From assembly GCA_964403185.1 (NCBI GenBank), contig CAYOFK010000114.1:1-10447 (forward strand): a stretch of 10,447 nucleotides of DNA, in the 5' to 3' direction. The notes under the pieces were generated by a model. The model had not been told where the DNA came from, did no database searches, and was given only the letters and a program-made list of their open reading frames with translations. This document shows positions 1 to 7,272 of this stretch, one piece after another. Within the stretch, counting starts at the first letter, position 1, and each line of letters begins with the position of its first letter. This DNA comes from CAYOFK01 sp964403185 (GTDB taxonomy: Bacteria > Bacteroidota > Bacteroidia > Bacteroidales > VadinHA17). The position numbers and the translations under genes were made by a program.

Positions 1-119
1 GAAAGAAGATGAAGGGCTGAAGCCCGGTGATGTTCCCGTTCATTACCCCGGCATACCCGCCTGCCGGCCAGGCAGGAATCGGAGTTAGTCAGGGCCCGGT
101 ATCTGAGATGCGTATAACT

Positions 120-143
120 AACTCCGTCCTTTAGGGCGGAGTT
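120..143. repeat. 10-bp palindromic hairpin with a competing upstream arm
   Basis: The left arm AACTCCGTCC (120-129) pairs with GGGCGGAGTT (134-143) around a TTTA loop, with one G-T wobble. The sequence at 80-89 (CGGAGTTAGT) is an exact reverse complement of 117-126, so the central arm can pair either upstream or downstream. This looks like a palindromic repeat with an extra half copy. Confidence 0.6.
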
Positions 144-436
144 GAAAAGTACAGAAACGCTAATAGGGCTTTAGCCCTGCATTTTTACGGGTATGAATAA
201 GCAAATCCCCCGTCCCCCGGAGGACCTCAGGACACCCCCTTTCAAAAAGGGGGACGAATGACAGAAGTACCAGCATTGGGCCTGTCCCCCTTGGCGAAGG
301 GGGAACTAAAGGGGGATTGCTTTGGAGCAAATCAATGAATAACAACAGATGTGGCTGCTTCTGAGACAGTCCGGAGGACTGGAATGGTGGGTTTTTGGTG
401 CCCAGCGCCCGCACGGTAAATACCGGCGGTAAAATT

Positions 437-459
437 CCCCTCCTTTTTCGAAGGAGGGG
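437..459. terminator. Hairpin downstream of the amidase; repeat or weak terminator
   Basis: CCCCTCCTT (437-445) and AAGGAGGGG (451-459) form a perfect 9-bp stem with a 5-nt loop, about 60 nt past the amidase stop on the minus strand. On that strand it is followed by AATTTTACC, which is only weakly U-rich. It resembles the CCCCCTT/AAGGGGG repeats at 235-304, so it may be another repeat that incidentally terminates transcription. Confidence 0.3.
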
Positions 460-519
460 TGAATCCTGACCGTAGGGAAGGAGACGGGGTGGTGCATGCC
501 AAAATCAAAACCATGATCA

Positions 520-2139
520 TCAATATTCGAGCGAAGGCAAATACTTCGGCACCATTCTTTTTCCTGAATGTTGTTCAAAGCCATACGCGATCTTCAGCAA
601 AGTTGGTTCCGACCAGGCCCTGCCAAAAAACGACAGGCCTACCGGCAGGCCATACACCGATCCGGCCGGAACGGTGATGTTCGGATAACCGGCCCGTGCG
701 GCCGGTGAGGAGCTGCCCCCGCCTCCATGGTCGCCATGGATCAGGTCTGTAGTCCATGCCGGCCCCCCGGTGGGAGCCACAATAGCATCCAGCCGGTGCT
801 CGTCCATTACTTTGTCAATGCCATCATGCCGTGCAGCCTGTAGCATGCGTTTCAGTGATTCTAGGTATTCTTCTGAGGACAGATCTCCCTTTTCCTCGGC
901 CCTTTCCAATATTTCCTGTCTGAAGTAAGGCATGGCCTCCTTTTCATTGTTCTTATTGAATTCAATAACATCTTTCAGGGTTCTTACCTGGATCTGAGAA
1001 CTCAAACCTGATAAATACTTATTCAGTCCATCCTTAAATTCATAGAGTAAAACATTGAATCCATCTTTACCGCTACCGGAAGAAACACGGTCCTCAAGGT
1101 CAATCAATGTGGCGCCCTGCCGGTTCATGATCTCAAATGCCTCCTCAAGAACAGGGTCAACCTTGTGATGGAATCCAAGGTACTTGCGTCCGATCCCGAT
1201 CCGGGTCCCCTTCAAGCCATCAACCGATAGAAATTGTGTATAATCTTCATGGGATTTTCCGTCACTTTCTTTGGTGCGTTCATCACGGGGATCAGGTCCC
1301 GTAAGTGCACCCAGCAGTATGGCTGCATCCTTAACCGTTCTGGCCATGGGGCCGGCGGTATCCTGAGTATGAGAAATCGGTATGATCCCGGATCGTCCCA
1401 CCAGTCCCACAGTGGGTTTAATACCCACAATACCATTGGCATTGGATGGACACATGATGGATCCATTTGTTTCGGTTCCGATGGTGATCATACATAAATT
1501 TGCCGAGACGGCTGCTCCGGAACCCGAACTGGATCCACACGGATTCCTGTTCAGCATATAAGGATTGCGGCACTGGCCACCACGACTGCTCCACCCGCTT
1601 GAAGAATTCGTGGATCGGAAATTGGCCCATTCACTCAGGTTGGTCTTTCCAAGAATAACAGCTCCGGCCTTCCTGAGCTTCCGGGCAACCCAACTGTCTT
1701 GCTTTGCAACAGATCCCAACAGAGCCAGGGAACCTGCAGTGGTCATCATTTTATCTGCAGTATCGATATTGTCTTTTATCATCACAGGGATGCCATGCAG
1801 CGGGCCGCGAACCTTGCCTGCTTTCCGTTCCGCATCAAGCCGGTCTGCAATTTCCAGAGCATCCGGATTGATCTCGATAACTGCGTTTAACCGGGGTCCG
1901 CTTTTATCAATGGCCTTGATGCGCTCAAGGTACATTTCTGCAACGGAACGGGCAGTAAAGAAACCCTCTGCCATTTTTTGTTGCAATTCCTCAACAGTGG
2001 TCTCATTGAGTTCAAAATCATCAATAAATTCATCTTTCTTCTGAAAGGGGGTTTCTTTTGGCTGGCACCCGGAAAGAGGAACAGTTGAAACTACTGCGGT
2101 GCCCAAAGCTGCGGATTGGATAAAAGATCTTCTTTTCAT
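520..2139 (-). CDS. Tat-exported lipoprotein amidase (amidase signature family)
   Basis: A 539-residue amidase-signature (AS) hydrolase, a family that cleaves carboxamide bonds with a Ser-cisSer-Lys triad. Lys122 (in VMIKDNID), cis-Ser203 (in CGSSSGSGAAV) and nucleophile Ser227 (in GTETNGSIMCPS) fit the triad; the 24-residue serine spacing matches the family. The N-terminus KRRSFIQSAALG is a twin-arginine signal and ends in a lipobox (PLSGC, Cys25), so the enzyme should be exported folded and lipid-anchored. GatA, the related tRNA amidotransferase subunit, is cytoplasmic and lacks such a signal, so GatA is unlikely. Substrate unknown: peptide amides or other amides are possible. Length is normal and catalytic motifs are intact. 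The ATG at 2139 is chosen because the signal peptide starts directly there. It is divergent from the ankyrin lipoprotein, with 188 bp between their starts. Confidence 0.93.
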   Translation of the reverse strand: MKRRSFIQSAALGTAVVSTVPLSGCQPKETPFQKKDEFIDDFELNETTVEELQQKMAEGFFTARSVAEMYLERIKAIDKSGPRLNAVIEINPDALEIADRLDAERKAGKVRGPLHGIPVMIKDNIDTADKMMTTAGSLALLGSVAKQDSWVARKLRKAGAVILGKTNLSEWANFRSTNSSSGWSSRGGQCRNPYMLNRNPCGSSSGSGAAVSANLCMITIGTETNGSIMCPSNANGIVGIKPTVGLVGRSGIIPISHTQDTAGPMARTVKDAAILLGALTGPDPRDERTKESDGKSHEDYTQFLSVDGLKGTRIGIGRKYLGFHHKVDPVLEEAFEIMNRQGATLIDLEDRVSSGSGKDGFNVLLYEFKDGLNKYLSGLSSQIQVRTLKDVIEFNKNNEKEAMPYFRQEILERAEEKGDLSSEEYLESLKRMLQAARHDGIDKVMDEHRLDAIVAPTGGPAWTTDLIHGDHGGGGSSSPAARAGYPNITVPAGSVYGLPVGLSFFGRAWSEPTLLKIAYGFEQHSGKRMVPKYLPSLEY

Positions 2140-2182
2140 ATTTGATGTTTAAGGAGTTATGCACGAAAGGGATTCATGCCTG

Positions 2183-2213
2183 TAAATATAATCAAACGGA
2201 TAATCAAATGAAA
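2183..2213 (-). promoter_or_regulatory. Candidate Bacteroidota-type promoter of the amidase
   Basis: Read on the minus strand, TTTC (2213-2210) lies 19 nt before TATATTTA (2190-2183). This approximates the Bacteroidota pattern TTTG-N19-TAnnTTTG, with one mismatch in each box. It lies 44 nt upstream of the amidase ATG. Such AT-rich matches occur by chance, so confidence is low. Confidence 0.3.
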
Positions 2214-2327
2214 TGATGATTTCGCCGGCCCGATCATAGATTGAAAGAAATTTTCCTAATTTCGCAGAGCTGATAACATAACTTTTTTAGTGGATTTATT
2301 CACCCTTATTTATTTAACCAACAATCT

Positions 2328-2930
2328 ATGAATAAGATTTATCCGGCCATCTGCCTTCTGGTAATAACCTTGATTGCAGTTGGATGTAAGGGGAAACCCG
2401 AGGGTGACAAATCATCACAGCCGGTTGAAACTGAGGAATCTTTTACATCCGGCAAAGACAACGAGCAAGCACTTTTTGCCTTATCCGAAAATGGGAAGTA
2501 TGAACAGGTAAAACAATTGCTGAATAAAAAAACCAACCCGAATGCCAGGGATCAGGACGGCCGGACACCAATCATGCTTGCTTCATTTAATGGTCATACT
2601 CATGTTGTGGAATTACTTCTAGACCTGGGTGCGGAAGTGGATACCCGGGATTTTTCAGGACGGACTGCTCTGATATATGCTTCCACAGGACCCTTTCCCA
2701 AAACCGTTGAATTGTTATTGGAACAGGGGGCCAATCCCAACACTATTGATGACGTGGAGCACTTCACTTCCTTAATGCATGCAGCCGCCGAAGGCCAGCT
2801 TGAGGTTGTTAAAATTCTACTGGCCCACCGTGCCGATCCTGCATTAAAAGATGTGGATGGCGATACCGCTGAATCATTTGCCCGGAAAAACGGCCACACA
2901 GCAGTAGTCGACCTGTTGCATGGTAAATAA
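2328..2930 (+). CDS. Ankyrin-repeat lipoprotein
   Basis: A 200-residue protein with a Sec signal and lipobox (MNKIYPAICLLVITLIAVGC; lipidated Cys20), a short polar linker rich in Ser/Glu (21-43), then about five ankyrin repeats. The best are near 77-108 (GRTPIMLASFNGH and a VVELLLDLGAEVD helix pair), 110-142 (GRTALIYAST, VELLLEQGANPN) and 146-175 (SLMHAAAEGQLEVVKILLAHRADP), with degenerate caps at 46-75 and 176-199. Ankyrin repeats bind proteins; no catalytic domain is present. Predicted location is the periplasmic face of a membrane. Periplasmic ankyrin proteins are sometimes linked to stress tolerance or act as partners of enzymes, but no partner is identifiable here. The ATG at 2328 opens directly into the signal peptide. 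A box resembling TAnnTTTG (TAATTTCG) lies at 2258-2265. Confidence 0.9.
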   Translation: MNKIYPAICLLVITLIAVGCKGKPEGDKSSQPVETEESFTSGKDNEQALFALSENGKYEQVKQLLNKKTNPNARDQDGRTPIMLASFNGHTHVVELLLDLGAEVDTRDFSGRTALIYASTGPFPKTVELLLEQGANPNTIDDVEHFTSLMHAAAEGQLEVVKILLAHRADPALKDVDGDTAESFARKNGHTAVVDLLHGK

Positions 2931-3181
2931 CCGATTTTTTACTCATAAAAATTTTATAATTATCTGATAATATGTTAATTAACTGCTCGTAACGCTCCCG
3001 TCACCCGTTCTCTCATGAAACAGTTAATCATTTCTTTTTGTGAATTAATTTGTTCTAAATTGCCGGATAGTACTTTTCTGGTTTGAAATTTATGTATCTT
3101 TCTTACCTGTTTTTTGTCAATCAGAAAAGCCGGTTCAGCCGGCCATGTTAATTAGTAAATCAGATTTTATATTTCGATAAA
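2931..3181. other. AT-rich spacer before the dehydratase operon
   Basis: No gene is visible. The spacer contains a small palindrome ATTATCTGATAAT (2959-2971), a GCCGG/CCGGC hairpin (3129-3143) in the presumed leader, and the promoter candidate at 3049-3078. No clear hairpin-plus-T-run terminator follows the ankyrin gene. Confidence 0.5.
3049..3078 (+). promoter_or_regulatory. Candidate promoter for the dehydratase-GNAT operon
   Basis: TTTG (3049-3052) is followed after 18 nt by TACTTTTC (3071-3078), matching the Bacteroidota consensus TTTG-N19-TAnnTTTG except for the final base and one nt of spacing. Transcription from it would leave a leader of roughly 95 nt. A second -7-like box, TATCTTTC, sits at 3095-3102. 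Confidence 0.4.
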
Positions 3182-4654
3182 ATGGACCATAAAGAAGCCT
3201 TGAGAACCTCAGAGGAATACAAGAATGCATTAAAAGCCATGCGGCCCTCTATCATTAAAGATAAACTGCTGGAGGAACCTTATGAGGATGAAGATATCTT
3301 AAAAGGGGTCAATGTCATCGCCCTGAGTTACGACTATGCCAGGGATGAAAAGTACAAAGACCTGATGACCGTAAAATCTCCGGTCAATAATAAAATCATA
3401 AACCGTTACAATCACATCCCGCTCACAAAAGAGGACCTTATTAAGAAGCAGCAGATGATCTACACCCTGGCGAAAAAAGTTTTCTGTGCGCAGAGATGTG
3501 TGGGTTCCGATGCGCTTCATGCATTATTTATCGGAACACATAAACTGGATAAAAGCAATAAGAACGAAACGGATTACCATCAGCGCTTCATTAAATACCT
3601 GAAATACATCCAGGACAACGATATCTCTCCCACAGGTGCCATTACCGATGCCAAAGGAGACAGAGGCCGGCCACCCTCCCAACAGGAGAATGAAGACAGT
3701 TATGTTCATATTGTAAAGGAAACCGGAGAAGGGATTTATGTGAGTGGCGTTAAAACACCCATCACAATGAGCCTGTATTCGGAAGAAATAATTGTACTTC
3801 CCGGACTGCAGTATTCCAAAGATGAACGGGATTGTGCAGTGTCCTTTGCAGTTCCTGCCGATGCAGAAGGCGTTGAGCTTTTTGTCCTGGGTCCTGAAAT
3901 AAAATCGCTCAAAGGAGAACTCAGCCCCCCGCATGGAAAAAAATACCTGAACAAAGAAGGGATGGTGGTCTTTAATAATGTTTTTATCCCAAAGGAACGT
4001 GTTTTTATGTGTGGTGAGTACCGTTTTGCAGCAACCTATGCAAACCTGTTTGCAACCCTTCACAGGTTTGCATATAATGCTTGCAAACCTGCGGTTTATG
4101 AGCATTTTACAGGCGCAGCCATGCTGATATCAGAATACAATGGTACAAAAGGTGAATATTTCCTGAGCAATTCCTCAGAAAAAATATTCGAGATATATAA
4201 GACGGCTATTATAGTGAAAGGATTATGCAGAGCTGCCATTTCAGATGCGCAGGAAACAGAGTCGGGCGCCATATTGCCCGACCCTGTTTTTGCAAATATG
4301 GGGAAATATATATCCAGTGATTTTTTCCATACGGCCATCAGTATTCTGCAGGATATGGCAGGAAATTTACCGGTGAACCTGCCCTATGAGAAGTTGCTGA
4401 AGGATGACAAATATAAAGACCGGCTGAATAAATTGTTGTCCAGGAAAAAAGGCGTTTCTTCCGAAGATCAATACGCACTCAATGAATTGATCAGAGTTAT
4501 GGTGGCCTCCAATGAAGGCGGCCTTTTACAATTCGGTTCCAAACATGGCGGAGGTAACAAGGAAGCCGAGAAAGTCGCCATTTATGGATACAGCTTGAGA
4601 GCCATTAACGATTGTAAAAGTTGCATTCAGGATATGAGCCGGGAATATAAATAA
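3182..4654 (+). CDS. 4-hydroxybutyryl-CoA dehydratase-like [4Fe-4S]/FAD enzyme (HpaB/AbfD family)
   Basis: A 490-residue HpaB/AbfD-family protein. Clostridial AbfD dehydrates 4-hydroxybutyryl-CoA to crotonyl-CoA by a radical mechanism, using FAD and an oxygen-sensitive [4Fe-4S] cluster held by C99, C103, H292 and C299. The same pattern is here: C102-AQR-C106 and H294-RFAYNA-C301, followed by K302. Q104, T195, E259 and Y298 also fall where AbfD has Q101, T190, E257 and Y296. GDRGRPPS (159-166) and FNNVFIPKERVFMCGEY (264-280) are typical family blocks. Aligned from memory, the position of AbfD E455 is Gly452 here, so the substrate may differ. HpaB flavin monooxygenases lack the cluster ligands and are a worse match. 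No 4-hydroxybutyrate dehydrogenase or CoA-transferase gene is adjacent. Cytoplasmic; likely first gene of an operon with the GNAT protein 11 nt downstream. Confidence 0.85.
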   Translation: MDHKEALRTSEEYKNALKAMRPSIIKDKLLEEPYEDEDILKGVNVIALSYDYARDEKYKDLMTVKSPVNNKIINRYNHIPLTKEDLIKKQQMIYTLAKKVFCAQRCVGSDALHALFIGTHKLDKSNKNETDYHQRFIKYLKYIQDNDISPTGAITDAKGDRGRPPSQQENEDSYVHIVKETGEGIYVSGVKTPITMSLYSEEIIVLPGLQYSKDERDCAVSFAVPADAEGVELFVLGPEIKSLKGELSPPHGKKYLNKEGMVVFNNVFIPKERVFMCGEYRFAATYANLFATLHRFAYNACKPAVYEHFTGAAMLISEYNGTKGEYFLSNSSEKIFEIYKTAIIVKGLCRAAISDAQETESGAILPDPVFANMGKYISSDFFHTAISILQDMAGNLPVNLPYEKLLKDDKYKDRLNKLLSRKKGVSSEDQYALNELIRVMVASNEGGLLQFGSKHGGGNKEAEKVAIYGYSLRAINDCKSCIQDMSREYK

Positions 4655-4665
4655 TTCAATTATAT

Positions 4666-5793
4666 ATGGCAATTGAACTTAAAGAAGTAAAGACAAAAAA
4701 GGACCTGAAGAAATTTGTTCTCTTTCCTTATAAACATTACAAAAACAGCAAATTCTGGATCCCTCCGATGATCCGTGGTGAAATGGAGACCTTAAGGCCG
4801 GAAACCAATCCTGCCTTTGAGCATTGTGAAGCGGTCTTTTTTCTTGCCTGTAAGAATGGCCGGACCGTTGGCAGGATATCCGGGATCATCAACCATGGCT
4901 TCGTTGAACAATGGGGAAAAAAATATGCCCGGTTCTGCTGGTTCGATTTTACCGATGATAAAGAGGTGTCCCGATCATTGCTCAGGACCGTTGAGAAATG
5001 GGCTCTCTCACAGGGCATGGAGGGCATCATGGGCCCCATTGGATTTTCAACCTTTGAACGGCAGGGCATACTCGTAAAAGGATTTGAAGAAATGCCCACC
5101 TTTTCCGGAGTGTATAATTACGAATACTACCCTGAACACCTTGAAGCCCATGGTTATGGAAAAGAAATTGATTATGTGGAGTACGAAGTGAAAGTCCCAA
5201 AAGAAGTTCCCGAAAAAGCGTTAAGGATCCGTGACCTGGTTGTCAGAAGGTACAAACTGAGATCACTTAAAGTGAAAACAACCAAAGAACTGCTGCCTTA
5301 TGCCGATTCGGTATTCAGGGTCATTAATGCCGCCTATAAACCTCTGTTTGGATTTGTACAGCTTACAGAAAAACAAATTGCTTATTTCGTAAAAAGATAC
5401 TTTTCTTATGTTATGCCAGAATACACCACGGCTGTTCTGAATGAAAACGATGAGGTGCTGGGATTTCAGATTTCCATGCCTTCCCTGTCAAAAGCATTTC
5501 AGAAAGCCAGGGGAAAATTGTGGCCGTTTGGATTTTACCACCTGATGAAAGCTATGAGAAAACCTGAACGACTGGATGTTTTGCTGGTTGGCGTGCATCC
5601 CGACCACCAGAATAAGGGAGTCAATGCCATTTTTATGACGGATCTCACCCAAATTGCCATTGATAAAGGGATCCAATATGCGGAATCCAATTCAGAACTT
5701 GAGGAAAATGTCAAGGTTCAGAACTTCTGGCGTTACTTCGATACCCGCCAGCACCGGCGTACACGAATTTATTTCAAGAACCTTACTGTGTAA
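4666..5793 (+). CDS. GNAT-superfamily protein (YghO-like), predicted acyltransferase
   Basis: A 375-residue protein resembling the large, poorly characterised GNAT-related family that includes E. coli YghO. The N-terminus (KTKKDLKKFVLFPYKHYK, then WIPPM) and the block AVFFLACKNGRTVGRISGIINH (56-77) are characteristic. A region around 118-150 (GMEGIMGPIGFSTFERQG) follows. Near the C-terminus, LLVGVHPDHQNKGVNAIF (306-323) looks like the acyl-CoA-binding motif A of N-acetyltransferases (usually Q/R-x-x-G-x-G/A; here QNKGVN), followed by a typical GNAT ending with ESNSELEENVKVQNFWRYF. The substrate cannot be deduced. The gene starts 11 nt after the dehydratase stop, so the two are very likely co-transcribed; a role in handling an acyl group connected with the dehydratase product is possible but speculative. 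No membrane segments or signal peptide. No clear terminator follows. Confidence 0.8.
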   Translation: MAIELKEVKTKKDLKKFVLFPYKHYKNSKFWIPPMIRGEMETLRPETNPAFEHCEAVFFLACKNGRTVGRISGIINHGFVEQWGKKYARFCWFDFTDDKEVSRSLLRTVEKWALSQGMEGIMGPIGFSTFERQGILVKGFEEMPTFSGVYNYEYYPEHLEAHGYGKEIDYVEYEVKVPKEVPEKALRIRDLVVRRYKLRSLKVKTTKELLPYADSVFRVINAAYKPLFGFVQLTEKQIAYFVKRYFSYVMPEYTTAVLNENDEVLGFQISMPSLSKAFQKARGKLWPFGFYHLMKAMRKPERLDVLLVGVHPDHQNKGVNAIFMTDLTQIAIDKGIQYAESNSELEENVKVQNFWRYFDTRQHRRTRIYFKNLTV

Positions 5794-6002
5794 CAAGTAC
5801 ACCCGCCGGCCCAATCCCGCCTGTCCCGTGATGGGAATTTCCTGTCCGGCCTTACCCAGGGAATTTTCCGGGAAGTTTCTACAGCCAATAAACTCAATTC
5901 CCGATGGATTTGGTTTCATGTCTGTAATAATCCTTATATTGTCAGTCTAAAACTCCCTGGTTATAACCAACGTTTCTGTTGACCAGGCTTAATCCTGTTA
6001 AT

Positions 6003-6848
6003 ATGAACCTTTTAAATCAGGCTGTTGATCTTGTCAGAACAGGCACATCTGTCAATCATTTTTACAGGAATATGAACAGCGCCCTGAAAAGGCTGAACGG
6101 GGAATATACCATGCTTCATTTCCCGATGAAAGGCGAACTTAATGAAACATTTATTCAGGGACAGATAAACCTTACGGATTTTTGCCTTTCATCCCTTGGC
6201 GATATCCGGGGACTGAATATCCTGGAAATAGGATGTGGAAATGGGGTTCAGGCCAAATACATCTCCCAGACACTCCAGCCGGCTTTTGTGACCGGCATTG
6301 ATCTGAATCCGGACAATATTGAAATTGCAACCGAACAGCAGAAAACCAAAAACATTAGCAATATGCTGTTCCTGGTTGACGATGCACAGGAACTGAAGCA
6401 GATCGCATCAGAATCGATGGATGTGGTCATCAATATTGAATCTGCCTTTCATTACCCTGACAAAGCAGCCTTTCTTGACCAGGTTTCACGGGTTCTTAAA
6501 CCCGGCGGGAAATTCCTGGTTGCAGATATTCTTACCACCAAACGCAAGAAAAAATGGGGTATAAGAAAGTTTTGGAATGGAAGAATGGTGCTTTACCATT
6601 GGAACCTTCAACACTACAGGGAACAGATCAATAATAGCCCACTCCATCTTCTTAAAAATATTGATATCACCGACCGGGTGATCCAGGGATTTAAAGGCTA
6701 CAGGAATTGGATAGCCAACGCTGAAAAAGCCGGTTTTATTCGTGATTTTTTCTTCAGGGCTTTTTATACTATTAATGTTGAATGGGTGTTGTACCTGCTC
6801 AGAAACCGCCGAATGTACCATATTTTTGTCGGCAACAAGCCTGCCTGA
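6003..6848 (+). CDS. Class I SAM-dependent methyltransferase
   Basis: A 281-residue Rossmann-fold methyltransferase (Methyltransf_11 type). Motif I is ILEIGCGNG (73-81), the acidic ribose-binding residue is Asp100 in VTGIDLNPD, a post-II acidic patch DDAQ lies at 126-129, motif IV is DVVINIESAFHYPD (140-153), and motif VI is RVLKPGGKFLVAD (163-175). The ESAFHYPD segment resembles methyltransferases acting on small molecules or lipids, such as the phthiotriolone O-methyltransferase and EryG groups. The substrate is unknown. It lacks the cysteine set expected of ArsM, so it is probably not an arsenite methyltransferase despite the acr3 downstream. The frame extends to a TTG at 5979, but the ATG at 6003 gives a more usual N-terminus. 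It lies 209 nt after the GNAT gene and is probably transcribed separately. Confidence 0.88.
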   Translation: MNLLNQAVDLVRTGTSVNHFYRNMNSALKRLNGEYTMLHFPMKGELNETFIQGQINLTDFCLSSLGDIRGLNILEIGCGNGVQAKYISQTLQPAFVTGIDLNPDNIEIATEQQKTKNISNMLFLVDDAQELKQIASESMDVVINIESAFHYPDKAAFLDQVSRVLKPGGKFLVADILTTKRKKKWGIRKFWNGRMVLYHWNLQHYREQINNSPLHLLKNIDITDRVIQGFKGYRNWIANAEKAGFIRDFFFRAFYTINVEWVLYLLRNRRMYHIFVGNKPA

Positions 6849-7037
6849 ACCAGAAACTTTCTCCCCGCACAGTTACATGGCTGGAAGCTTATTACATCCT
6901 CCAGACCTGCCAGCCTGTTTAGTTTCGCACCTACGGAGCGATATTAATTCTACTTGCCGGTTCTACCAATGTTCCACTCCGCTGGAGTGGCATTATCTGC
7001 TGAGCTGAAAATCAAAGGCCCCAGCGTTTGTTTGTTC

Positions 7038-7102
7038 GTGGAGCAGCGGGGAGGAGGTATTCGTTCTGACGTTGTCGGGCAGGACTCATGCTCCCCTTGT
7101 TC
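7038..7102. repeat. 65-nt dispersed repeat, copy 1
   Basis: This matches 9806-9870 at about 56 of 65 positions with no gaps. The ends can pair with each other imperfectly (GGAGC-GGGGA against TCCCC-GTTC), and the interior carries a partial stem (TCTGAC and GGCAGG with a mismatch). It is preceded by the 22-nt segment shared with 9994-10015. Confidence 0.7.
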
Positions 7103-7221
7103 AGCGTTTACCAGCCCGGTACGACAAAAAGAAATCTAATGCGTCCGGATTTTTCAGGGCATCATCCAGGTTTTTTTTGGAAACCAGCTGAACAAATAAT
7201 GGCATAAAATGCACTCCATTC

Positions 7222-7253
7222 TTTCTTTCCAGGGATACGATGGCGTATATTTA
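7222..7253 (+). promoter_or_regulatory. Candidate promoter of acr3
   Basis: TTTC (7222-7225) and TATATTTA (7246-7253) are 20 nt apart, close to the Bacteroidota promoter pattern, and the -7-like box ends 19 nt before the acr3 ATG. No ArsR-type dyad operator is evident between the box and the start codon. Confidence 0.3.
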
Positions 7254-7272
7254 GGGCATTAATAATCGGAAC

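Larger units (their letters stand above)
1..519. repeat. Gene-free region of clustered short palindromic repeats
   Basis: No credible gene is seen here; the short open frames lie across palindromes and resemble no family. At least six hairpins occur: GGGCT/AGCCC at 14-25; CCTGCC/GGCAGG at about 60-75; a 10-bp stem with a TTTA loop at 120-143; AGGGCT/AGCCCT at 165-178; CCCCCTTT/AAAGGGGG at 235-253; an 8-bp TCCCCCTT/AAGGGGGA stem at 285-304. A seventh, CCCCTCCTT/AAGGAGGGG at 437-459, lies just downstream of the amidase stop. These look like interspersed REP-type elements rather than regulatory sites of one gene. The GGGCT-GA-AGCCC motif reappears at 8563-8575, so at least one family is dispersed in this genome. 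Confidence 0.7.
6849..7272. repeat. Repeat-bearing intergenic region between methyltransferase and acr3
   Basis: No gene is supported. It holds two palindromes with 3-nt loops: CGCACC/GGAGCG (6926-6940, one mismatch) and CCACTCC/GGAGTGG (6974-6990). A 22-nt segment at 7022-7043 matches 9994-10015 at 19 of 22 positions, and the 65-nt repeat lies at 7038-7102. The acr3 promoter candidate is at its right end. Paired palindromes of this kind recur between genes in many Bacteroidota genomes, which is recalled knowledge and not checked here. Confidence 0.6.

Noticed and set aside
1565..2044. 159-residue plus-strand open frame
   Set aside because: It is the antisense shadow of the amidase, which has intact catalytic motifs on the other strand.
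6003..6848. Methyltransferase as ArsM working with the downstream ACR3
   Set aside because: ArsM needs conserved arsenic-binding cysteines; this protein has few cysteines, and its motif IV region matches small-molecule or lipid methyltransferases. The genes are also 424 nt apart with repeats between them.
6954..7139. 61-residue open frame between the methyltransferase and acr3
   Set aside because: It is the translation of the palindrome and 65-nt repeat, with Ser/Cys/Gly-rich content typical of spurious frames from repeats.
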